DNA of 64,000 nt from NCBI GenBank assembly GCA_905397405.1, contig CAJPVJ010000012.1, forward strand, positions 30,004 through 94,003, in the 5' to 3' direction. The stretch comes from Oppiella nova. Lineage: Eukaryota > Arthropoda > Arachnida > Sarcoptiformes > Oppiidae. Below are positions 12,799 through 24,365 of the stretch, piece by piece. A program made the position numbers and the translations under genes. Each line of letters opens with the position of its first letter. The first letter of the stretch is position 1. The notes beneath the pieces were generated by a model that had not been told where the DNA came from, made no database searches, and worked only from the letters and a program-made list of their open reading frames with translations.

Positions 12799-13684
12799 CA
12801 TAGAGATGAATAGCCGGTGAAGGAATAAGGCCTTTGGGAGTAACTAAATGTTATTCAATTATTATATATAGAAAATACAATAGAAACGTAAAAATAAACT
12901 ATAATATTGATTAGCAGTTGACTTACACAAGGATCTTAAATTCCAAAATTGTCGCAAATTAATTAAAAAATAAGTAAAATACAAAAAAAACTTGATAATA
13001 AAAATAAGAGAAATAATAATTAAGAAATAGGACGAAAACTGAACAAACAATTATGTTTGAGAAAAGGCAATCTTAGGCTTAGTTTATATACCATTTTGGT
13101 TGAGTTACTTGAGATGAGAATCTGAGACAATAGATAACATTTAGCCCTCAAATTGCATTCTCACGGCTATTGCTGTTTGGCTCTAAATATTGGCGATAAA
13201 TGGAGAAAAAGCAGCGAAACTATCAATTTTTGTCAATTATATAAAAGTCTCTCTTTTTAATCGGAATGATTGGTTTGATTACAGGAAACAATTGGCATTC
13301 AATAGCATTGGTGTCAGAATTCATAGCATTTGAGAATTTAATACAAATTTTAGCATTTGATATCATTTTGTAATCAAATCTCTCAATTGTCTGTTACTCT
13401 TATCTATAGAATCAGTAAAAATAATAACATATAAAACAGTTTTATTGATTTTTCATACATTTCACAATATAATCAATCATTTGATTCAAAAATGTTTTTA
13501 TTTTTTCTATAAAATTCCTATAAAAGTTATAGAGTATATATTTTGAGAAGAAAACTTTTGTTTGATATTTGTTTAATCGTTTGTATTTGTCTACTGAAGT
13601 GATTCTTAGCTGAATATTATCCAAACAATTGTTCAGAATTCACGAAAGAATGTGAAAAATGCCAAAATGGCGTAAAAAAGATAT

Positions 13685-13920
13685 GTATTAACCATTGCCA
13701 CAGTCTATCTCCAAACACATGATCAGGTTTGGAGGGTTTGGAGGTTTGGGCGCATTCTCGCCAACCATTCCTCAATCAATTCAAACTAATATTCTTCGCC
13801 CCAAACACGAGTTAACGCACCGGAGCTGACGTCTGGCGGCTCTACTTCTCAACTTCTACCCCACAAATCCAGTTCATTTCAGTTTCCCCACAAATCCAGT
13901 TATCATACATTTGGTCACCA
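13685..13920. promoter_or_regulatory. GC-richer block, candidate regulatory element
   Basis: An island of near 45-50% GC between AT-rich flanks. It has a G-rich run (TTTGGAGGGTTTGGAGGTTT), a TGACGTC site near 13827, and CCCCACAAATCCAGTT twice (13859-13874 and 13886-13901). No coding frame is apparent. A Hox enhancer or a noncoding exon is possible; the sequence does not decide. Confidence 0.3.
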
Positions 13921-13949
13921 GTTCTCACATTTAATTGGGACTCACTTTC

Positions 13950-14900
13950 AAATCATTTAAATCTAATAAAACACTTAATTTTCAAAGGCATAATTTACAT
14001 CTAGATAAAAATGTTAATTAATATCATAGATTCCTTGTTTAAGTAATATTGAATTACAATATCTCGTTTCCTTTAAAATTTAATAATAATTTCTATTTAT
14101 TTTTCATTTATAAAACAATTTTATAAGTTTCAATTTCATTAAATGGTATCAATTTTAGTAAAACACATGAAACAACTGTTTTGAAATCCTTTGTAATGTA
14201 TAAGTATTGAATTATATTAATTTAACGTGACAGGACAATTTTTATATTAATAGAATATTATTAATGTTAAGTAAATGTTCAACATATTTTTATTAAAATT
14301 TATATCACTATAATAATTATTATTATTAGTTTATTCTTGCTTATTACTCACATTAAACAAAATAGGATATAAAATTTTAATAAATATTACATTAATTAAG
14401 AAAACATATAAAATTGCAATAAAAAAGTATTTTCAAGTGAGGAATTGATTAATAATAACTTATTATTAATAAGTAGTTTAAAAATAAAAGAAACGTTATA
14501 ATAGAAATTCAGTTATAAAACATAAAAATTATCTATTATAAATTATATCAATTATTAAATATGAAAATAAAATTATTATATATCACTTCAATTAAATTGA
14601 TTTATAATTTTGATCATTAAATTCATAGCAAATACAAATATTATATACGATATACATTTTCAGAAATAAAGTCAATAATGTCAAATAATGTTTTACAATA
14701 TTTTTGATATTAACAAATTAACAAATAAAATTTTTAAAAATAACTATTTTAACTAAATAAAATACTTAAAATTTATCAGTAATTAAATATTTGTATTACA
14801 GATATGACACATGATATAATCATTAAATGAAACACATATTTGGAACTAATTAAACAAGAATTTATTCAAATCTTGTGATGATTACAAGAATTTAATCTAA
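13950..14900. other. AT-rich desert
   Basis: Roughly 950 bp of very AT-rich DNA (about 20% GC by eye), with many TAATTA/ATTAAT cores and no open frame. Nothing else is seen. Confidence 0.6.
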
Positions 14901-15368
14901 AATTATCCAAAATTAAGTGAAGCCTTCGAGAAACGAGAGAATCAGATAAAGAATGACAGAAACTGTAAGTTATAATTAAAGTGAAGAAAATGTGGACTTT
15001 CTATACAGTGTACTAATTGATGCTTTACTTTCTTAGTCTGCAGTGAAGTTTGTTTTATGCAAATCAATGTTATTAGAAGTTTTCGATCGAAAGATATTCA
15101 AACCCTTGAGGGAACTAAACTGGAAAATAAGAAGCGGTTCTCACAAAGACTTCTGACTGTAATGTGATAGCTATGGACAGAGTATGGGTCGAGGGACTGG
15201 TAGTGTTGGTAATGGACGGCCCGCAGGCATTGACAACGAATCAGATATATTGGCATCGATTGATTGCTTTCACTTTACAGCTCTTTCCAAGAACTCTCAC
15301 AAATCTCTCGACTTGACTCCAGAATTAACTCAAATCATATGTCTGTCCACTCGACTGACCTTTCAATT

Positions 15369-15463
15369 AGCAGATTTGAGTTTACATTTCTGGCAATTGT
15401 TTGCACATTAATTGCCGGCAAATAATTAGCACTCGTCCACTCTCACTATCACTCACTCCACAC

Positions 15464-15472
<9 letters not shown>
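15369..15472 (-). repeat. 104-bp inverted repeat, arm 2
   Basis: Exact reverse complement of 11731-11834, about 3.5 kb away. The outer side again abuts a CT tract. Confidence 0.9.
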
Positions 15473-15500
<28 letters not shown>

Positions 15501-15512
15501 TCTCTCCCTCTT
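15470..15512. repeat. (CT)n microsatellite, interrupted
   Basis: A CT run broken by two CCC interruptions near 15496 and 15508. Confidence 0.9.
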
Positions 15513-16787
15513 TCTGTAGAATTTTAAACCAAATTTTGGATCAACAAAAAAAGAAGAAATCAAAATTCAAGAATTAATTATGTATTTTGAAAGCATATAA
15601 ATCATTAAAAAAATAATGGAAAGTGAGTTCATGTGTGGCCGTCATTGTCGTCATAGACAGTACCGATAGTGTTGGCAGTGATAGGAGTGCAGTGTATAAA
15701 CAGTATGTACTGCACCTGCATTTAAATTTCATATTAAATATCTAATATCAAGTCTACATAATTTCAATTAAGTTAAAACAAATAAGCATTTTATGGAAAC
15801 TTGTTCACCAGTTGTGCAGCTGTTGTGACAGTAATTAGATATGATTTGCACATAAAGAGCACAACAAATACATTAATCTTTTGCATAATGTATTCATATC
15901 TCAAGTTTAAGAAACAAAACCAATTATAATTGTCGACCCAATACTCGCATCTAATTTTATTTATAGTTACATAAACATACATTGAATAACTTAAATGCTT
16001 TTGTTTGTATAAAAATTAAAACGAGACTCATTTGTAATTTACTTTTGTTTATTTTGTCTGACATTAGGACAATTTGATACTTATTTACAAATATTCATGT
16101 ACTTTAAAACAATTTAATAATAATATATTTGATAAATGTATAAATAATTCAATAGTTATCAATAAAAGAAATGTTCGCAAAGTTTGAGCGCAAGTTAAAG
16201 GATAAAAACAAAAGATATTAATGTCATGTCAATTACTCGCATGAATTACTCGCGTAATGGATAATTGAAGGCAATTTAATGGCAATAATCATTGATTTAA
16301 TTATAAGTAATAAACAAAAACACGAGTGAGAGCCCAATGAAACACTTTTTAGGAGTTGTAATTGCAGTGAAATTGTAAAATATTGACAAATCAATAGTTT
16401 GAGTGATGGAGCATAGGTTGAGCATAGGATGTATGGGTTGAGAGCATGTCATCTCCGGATTGAACATTGCATTGAAGGCAGAGAGGCTGCACTCCAATGG
16501 CAATGGCATCAGGTTTTGCTAAATATATTCACTACCATTTTAGGGCTAAAATAGTTGTTGTATACAGTGTTATAGAAACAAATGTGTATTTAATTGAGAA
16601 TATGGTCTTAGATGTGATGGCAATGATCACAGTATAGAGTGGTTGCCAACAATCGCTTGTTGTGATAGAAGTGGTCATAAAAGTAATAGTGATGTGAAAA
16701 CACCGGTTAAGAGGTAATAGAGTGATAGAGGGATAGAGTTGATGATTGCAGTGGTGGTGGTGCTGCCTGTACTCGCTCTATGCAATG

Positions 16788-16815
16788 ATATGGTATGGTA
16801 TGGTATGGTATGGTA
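16788..16815. repeat. (ATGGT)n microsatellite
   Basis: Five or so five-base units, the same unit as at 1593-1634. Confidence 0.85.
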
Positions 16816-17639
16816 GGGCACGTACTACTGTCAATCACAACATGTATATTATAATCACTGGGCGTCTCAACTCATGCATTGGTTTTGATGTAAAAGAGTA
16901 GTGAAATAAATGAAAGCAATTAAAGAAAACATGAAATAGACTTACATTCGGATGAATGGATGCAAGGAATGGACTTTCGGTGAAGGAGTCGACACCTAAT
17001 TGTGTGCATTGAAGACTGAGATGTGGGACAGTTGTACAATATTTTGGGTCACAAAGCAATACGAGTGTTGAGAGTGAGTGCCAGCGATGGCCTGCGATGG
17101 CGTTCACAGCACAGGGAGCACAGCATCAACACAGTGTAGGCCTGCATAGGGAGTGACTATCCCTCACTCAATGCCTGCCTTCACAATTATGAATTGCATA
17201 TACACTCCACCCATACCTCACTCAATACATACATATTAAACATGATTTTGAAACAATGATCGCTAAGATTCAATCATAATTACAAACAATTCAAACTTAG
17301 TCGTGAAATGGACTTAATTTAGTCATTCGTAGCACTGGTAGCACATTTCGGTGGGCACACAGTTGTGCGCAAAGTTAGCATCACTTATATTGTTTTGATA
17401 GCAATAAATTACCAAATAGACCTATCACATCTAGCACACCATCCCGTTAAGGACTGCCCACTCAATGCAAGTTCAATATTATCTTAAAATGTCTTTCGCC
17501 GATCATTACTACCATAACGAACACATTCTTCGCATCCATTTCCACACATTTCCAATACAAAGATCTGCCAATCACTAATACTTTAATAGTTTTCATTCAT
17601 TTGCACAAAACATAAGCCAAACTCTAAATCTCAAAAACT

Positions 17640-17840
17640 CACATTTCCGAAGACCTAACGCTTAGGCACAGACTTAGGCATTGATGTTGACATTTGCCAC
17701 ACACTCTGACCTCACATCAAAGTATTGTCCAAAATTGGAGGTCACAAAAGGGCAGGACTCGGATGAATGACACACTACGAGCGCCTCCTACTCTCTCACC
17801 CTTGCCATTGACAGCATAGAGAAAAAGGGTATTTATTGCC
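17640..17840. promoter_or_regulatory. GC-richer block with paired TGACCTC/GAGGTCA, candidate regulatory element
   Basis: TGACCTC (17707-17713) and its reverse complement GAGGTCA (17738-17744) face each other across 24 bp. AGGTCA is the nuclear-receptor half-site. The block is more GC-rich than its surroundings and has no coding frame. Confidence 0.25.
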
Positions 17841-19920
17841 GCAAAGTATTTTCAATACAATTGGACTGTGTGCTTGCTTATTTTGGACTCTTATTCGAGT
17901 TTGAGTTAAAAGTAAGATAAGTCACGTTCTGAACAACTATTTGCCAACAAATGTAAAGTATTTGTGTTTTAGTGTACAGTACACATTACATGAAATGAGT
18001 TAATTATCTTATGCTTCAATTAACCAAATATTACTTACATTACAGAGGAATCAGTGTTTTGTTTGACTTGAAGTGAATATATATTGATAGCAATTATGTT
18101 GAGGAGAGAGACGATTGATGTATGAAAAATGTACGGATTGTATGGATTGTATGAACGCATAGATCTTTGATTAATAGGAGCACTGATGGTGTGAAAGCTC
18201 TGCTTCACTAATATTGACACCTTTTATACGGAATGCTATTATTGTGTGAATCCACAAAACATGTATTTATTTCATAGATTAAATTGAGTGTCTGTTTGGC
18301 AATCACTAGAAGACAATTGAGAGTCAAATATGAGATGAATAGTGGTTTGACGTGTTTGAGCACTAGTGAAGAATACACGCCATTATTATTTGGATGTTCT
18401 CGTCGTCGGTGACCGATGGAGCCATAGAGCCATCCATACAGCCATTCAGACATAGAGCCAGTGCTCCCATCACTACATCAGAGCCACCAATACTATGGCT
18501 CACTCCATAGCACTGGGATATCTTCCTCCATAGCACTGGGAGGGAGAGGGAGAGCTCTCTTTTGTGAAGCGATTCTCACCATATCATCGAATTTTTGAAC
18601 CCAATGTTTGCATTTGTATTCATTGCTTATATACTGTATGAATGGCTCGTCCTCTCAAATATTTCAATACAACTATAAATAATATTTATTACATATTGTG
18701 TTGAATTCAAAGCAATCGATAGGACTATAATTAATGAAATTTTGCTAATTATGTGAAACTTATATAAATTATAGTCTGAGTTTTGGATGCCATCTGAAAA
18801 TTGATTGCTAGAGAGAGTCGTGTCATTCATATCGTAATATAATAGATGATTGTTGTCTACAAAATGAAATGCATTTGCAGTCATAGAGGGAGAAGAGTAC
18901 CCGTCCGACGATGTCTTTAATTAACATAAATTAATATTCAGTTTTTGCCACAATTGGCACTTTTAAGCGCAGGGGAATATTGAGCGCAAACTAATTAATT
19001 TTGTCGCAAAACATATTCAAACCATTTCTGTGGGCTTGAAATTCTTCAGATTTACAAACCTTTGCTTTTTATATGCTTTTCATTATTCGATGGCATTCTT
19101 ACGCTCCGATAATTAAATATTTTATACAATATTACTATTAAATAAAGGCTCGCATTGTATATAAGGAATGTATTCAAACATATTCTTCACAAAAACGACA
19201 CTTTCAAGAGATAAACCATTTTTGAATTCTAAAAATATTTGGTTTTTGTTCAAAAACCACTCCTTTTTTACCTGACAGTCGAGTTGAGTGTATAGTATTG
19301 TTGAAGAATATAAATCGAAAGCAAATATTATGCGAATGAATGAGTTTTGAAGATAATATAGAAAGTTGCAAATAAAAGCTTCAATTTTTTAGCAATTCAT
19401 TAACAAAGGCATCAAAATGGAGATCAAATTAAATAATAATTAAATTAATAAAACACTTTTCTAGTTTCTTTTTGTTAAGTTAATAAATTTTGCTTAAAGT
19501 TTGCCAAAATTATGCGAATAAAAGCGTTTAAAATAATAATGATTTTTTAGAGGTTATTATGTTTTACATTAAGAGCACATAATATTATATTAATTTTAAC
19601 ACTAATACAATGTAAAAAGAAAAACAATTAAATGTAATTTTTCTGTCAAATCCCTAGAATTAACTTTAAATTTTACTCGAGTGTGAAAGAGATCTGAAAG
19701 GGTTTTTAAAATGTATTTTTTTACAATATTTACATTAAACACAATTATAAATAATATGACAATTTAGTAGTTATTAGTTTTTTGCAAAAAGTTATTTTTC
19801 AAGGTTTTCACAACAATTTTGTGATTTGATTACAAGAGATAAGCGATAGAAGAGTGAGAGAAAAAATGTGAACAAAAAAGTAAAGCGAAAACGTTTTGGG
19901 AGTTTTGGGGGAAAGAGCTA

Positions 19921-19975
19921 AGAGTGACGAGAGAGCGAGAGAGAGAGGGAGAGAGAGAGAGTGACGAGAGAGCGA
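19921..19975. repeat. GA-rich imperfect repeat
   Basis: GA run containing the phrase GTGACGAGAGAGCGAG twice. Confidence 0.85.
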
Positions 19976-20622
19976 GGAATACAAAGATTAATAATTGTGA
20001 GGGAAGGGGTGTTTTGGCTGTTGTTTCCAAACACATCTCTCATTGATATTTGCAAAGTAGAGGTGAAGTACAGTCTGAACAGCTGTGGAGGAACTCTTTG
20101 ACAAAATTGATGGCTTATTACTGGAAATGTTTTACAAACTAAGACATTATTCATTTTTATCTAATAATAATTATACACATCAGTCGATAAAGAATTTTTG
20201 GGTTTCCTTCACAAAAAAAATGAATGTCTTTTCTCACACACTTTTAAAGCATACATTATTTTGTATTATATTTATATTTTGTTTTTATATATATTTGATA
20301 TATATATTATATAATATATATACTGTATATATTAGCGAACCATCACATAATCAACTAATTGTGTTTGTAATGTACGTATGAATTGGTTCAGAACTCTATC
20401 ACAGAAATAAAATTAATGTATACAAAGATATAATAACAAAAACATTACGACCATTCGTATACCTTAAGTGACAATTAAATCTCATCAATCATATCTCGAT
20501 ACATATTGTTGTTGCAGTTTTTACGCTAAGTTTTGCCTTCAGGTCTCAGTCAGTGTCTGTGAGTGAGGCTAACATTGCAATCAAAACCAAACCATTCAAT
20601 TGAATTGTGTTTTCAGTGAGGA

Positions 20623-20676
20623 ATGGGTTTGTATGGGTTGTATGGGTTGTATGGGTTGTATGGGTTGTATGGGTTG
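20623..20676. repeat. (TATGGGTTG)n minisatellite
   Basis: A nine-base unit repeated about six times without interruption. Confidence 0.9.
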
Positions 20677-22413
20677 AGCAATACTACGATTCTCTGATAA
20701 TTAATGATTTCAATAATAAATAACATGTGATTTGAAAAAAATAATTTCAATGTTAACTAAAACCAAAACCTAAGTGAGGTCTGAATGTGCGGAATAGTTG
20801 TCTACTTTCACAAATTCACAAATCATGTCATTTCTTATGTATTTGCGATAAGACTGATGACATACACCTACTGCCAGGAACTGATGCCTACACTAACCAC
20901 CGGTGCCACATCTTAATGGAATATTAATGATGAATACAATACTGGTAATGATTCACCAAAAACTTTGTTTCCATTAATTTGTTAATACTTTTATATAACA
21001 TAAAACAAACTCATGGCTCGAATAATATGGGAGAAAAAAATCAATTATAAAGTTTGACTGAATGACAGAATATTAGCAATATTAGAGGACTCGTACGTGT
21101 AGTGAGTCGTCAAATAATGTTTATATACATTATATTCATAATCGAGAAATAATAATAATCATTGGTTTTGGTACCTGAGAGCAGAACTTATCATTTTTCA
21201 CATTCAATTCAATATAATATCCCTTATGTGACACTTAAATAGAAAAAGAAAACTTTTATAGTTTTTATAATAGATTCAAATTTGGTTCAATTCAAGTCAT
21301 TACTGATTGCCGTAACTGTACTGTAGTTTGTATGTCAAATGCTAGCACTGACTCTAATACAGGTATATTATGGTCGCAGTGTATGTGTTATGATTATGAG
21401 TACAATATTACAAATTATTAACAAATGAAGTAATTTTTGTCGTATTTTTGTTTTACACGTATTATCGCAAATGTCCCGAAATAGGACTCAGCTTTAGTTT
21501 TAGTCATATTTTAGTGTTTGTAGTGTTTGTACTGTTTTGCTGTACATTTCTGTCCATAATATCATATAATAATTATATCAATCTATGAGACAATTGCATA
21601 CATTGCACGCCCAACACATCGTTGAAATACAAAAAGAGTTAAACAAATAGAAAATAATTCTCAAAAACGATATATACTTTTCAAATGTATTATTAGTACA
21701 TAATTATAATCTTATTCTATATGAATAGTATCCATAGTTTTCTCTTCTGAAACATAATTTAAGAAAAAATTGTATTTCATTTGCAAAAATGTATTCATTT
21801 TAAGCACATAAATGACTGGCCCTTCGATTTAACAAACTTTGGACTAATTGTAATCATTAATAGCATAATATTTAAATCATTTGTTCTACAAAGTGATATA
21901 AACTTCATTTCAACCCAATCTAAATCCTATTCAATCACTCAATCACTCGATTTCTCTCTGTTTTAAACGTTAAGACATTTTATATTTTGAAACTCAAATT
22001 TTTCAGTTAATATATTATATGAATGAGAAATAAGGGGCAAAACTAATGAATATAATCGCAAATTGCGACCGAATATCGAAATATTATCTTCAATTACATT
22101 ATAATTTTTAAGTCCCGTTTCATATCAATTAAAAAACAGTTATTTCGATATAAAAAAGAATTTTCTGACTCTTTCTGCAGATATTATGCAATTAATATCC
22201 CTTTAGGGAAAAGTTTTCCTTTTTTCCATTAATGTCTTTAATAATTGAGTCTTTTTATCTAAAAATGAATTAATGATTAAATTAATACTAATTTGCTTAT
22301 CGATAATATTTGGTAAAAGTGTTTCCTATCGGTTGATGTGTTTGTGTTTTTGTATAATTGAATGTTTAAACGATTCTTAAATATTTATATTAATATTTAG
22401 ACCCAAAACTGAT

Positions 22414-24323
22414 TCACGCTTTAGTTTCATGCAAATGATGCAAATGATGGTCGACGGGACCTAACATTTGAGGTAATTGTGGGGGAACTACACTTTGCAT
22501 CTTATGCTCTTTCTTCCATTTCATTCTTCGGTTCTGAAACCAAATCTTGATTTGTCTTTCGCTGAGGCATAAGGAGTGCGCGATTTCTATCCGTCGTCTT
22601 CGGGTGAGATAACGATTAAAGTGGAACTCCTTCTCCAACTCCAGCGTCTGATATCTGGTGTACGAAGTCCTCTGTCTCTTCGTCTCTCCCATTGCGTTCA
22701 CACCGTCTGAATGNGATTTCTATCCGTCGTCTTCGGGTGAGATAACGATTAAAGTGGAACTCCTTCTCCAACTCCAGCGTCTGATATCTGGTGTACGAAG
22801 TCCTCTGTCTCTTCGTCTCTCCCATTGCGTTCACACCGTCTGAATGAATATGAAGACAACACTATTAGACATTCATTTAAATACGATTACGACTACCATT
22901 TAAGAGCATATAATGACAAAATATGATACATTGACTCTCGGGTTGGCAAATAAAAACAAAACTAACACTCAGGGAAATATATGGGAACATGTGAATCGAG
23001 TTATGTATTAATAGATTGTTTTAAAATATAAATTATAGCCACTAGTTCATTTGTGCGTTCATAATGTATTAGTGCATAATGTGTGTAGTAATGTCTTTAT
23101 ACACGGGTTAGTCTGTTAGTCGATGTCTATGTCTATGTCTCTCATAAACAAACCATTACTAATGTTCTTAGCAATGAGGGGATGATCGAGTAGATCGACT
23201 ACTAGTGAGTTGTGAGCTCTGCCACCACTGCCTATCACTCACAATACCACACAATACATACATGCAATGGCAATGGCAATGCCAATAGACATTCACAGCG
23301 AACCTATTTTGCAAACAACAGTCGTATGTACTATCCGTCGTCTTCGGGTGAGATAACGATTAAAGTGGAACTCCTTCTCCAACTCCAGCGTCTGATATCT
23401 GGTGTACGAAGTCCTCTGTCTCTTCGTCTCTCCCATTGCGTTCACACCGTCTGAATGGATAGGAAGACAACACTATTAGACATTCATTTAAATACAATTA
23501 CGACTATCATTTAAGAGCATATAATGACAAAATATGATACATTGACTCTCGGGTAGGAAAATAAAAACAAAACTAACACTCAGGGAAATATATGGGAACA
23601 TGTGAATCGAGTTATGTATTAATAGATTGTTTTAAAATATAAATTATAGCCACTGGTTCATTTGTGCGTTCATAATGTATTAGTGCATAATGTGTGTAGT
23701 AATGTCTTTATACACGGGGTAGTCTGTTAGTCGATGTCTATGTCTCTCATAAACAAACCATTACTAATGTTCTTAGCAATGAGGGGATGATCGAGTAGAT
23801 CGACTAGATCACTCAACACTCGAGACGGTGGTGACGGATAGTGAGTGTTATGGTGTGTTATGTATGTACGTTACCGTTACCGTTACGGTTATCTGTAAGT
23901 GTCGCTTGGATAAAACGTTTGTTGTCAGCATACAAAAAAATGAACACAAAATGAACGCTAAAACATAGCATTAGTGGAACTCATAGTCAAAGTTGTAATT
24001 ATATTATGTTTTGAATTAAGGCCTCAAGGATTTCAGGACAAAGAAAACCATTACATCAATACCTTATATAACGAGAGTTAACTAAATTTAAACAAAACTA
24101 TCATTTGATTAGCAAAACATTAAATACTCAATACTAATGAAGATTATATTAATACAAAGACATTGAATTTAGTGAATGTATTGAATGTTTGGCTCATAAT
24201 TATTGAGGAAAATATTTGAAGAAAAGGCAAATGAAATGTAAAGACATATTTGTATTCATTATTCAATGAGATATGGCTTTTGGCAAATTTAGACCGAAAT
24301 GAGAGCTAAAACTAAATGCCAAA

Positions 24324-24365
<42 letters not shown>

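Larger units (their letters stand above)
7801..22413. other. Dfd-Scr intergenic region
   Basis: A 14.6-kb spacer with no protein gene that I can support. It contains mir-10 (about 3.4 kb upstream of the Dfd ATG), many GA/CT tracts, one single-N gap (12704), a direct and an inverted duplication (11.7/12.7 kb and 11.7/15.4 kb), an AT-rich desert at about 13.95-14.9 kb, and two GC-richer blocks (13.69-13.92 and 17.64-17.84 kb) that look like candidate enhancers. The left end includes Dfd upstream regulatory DNA and the right end the Scr 3' UTR. Confidence 0.7.

Noticed and set aside
20280-20335. Long AT palindrome-like stretch as an origin or hairpin RNA
   Set aside because: Simple TA-rich sequence; no specific structure beyond composition.
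22616-22834. An apparent second Scr-like homeobox gene
   Set aside because: The copies lack the recognition helix and stop, and one ends at an N. They are partial exon duplicates, not a paralogue.
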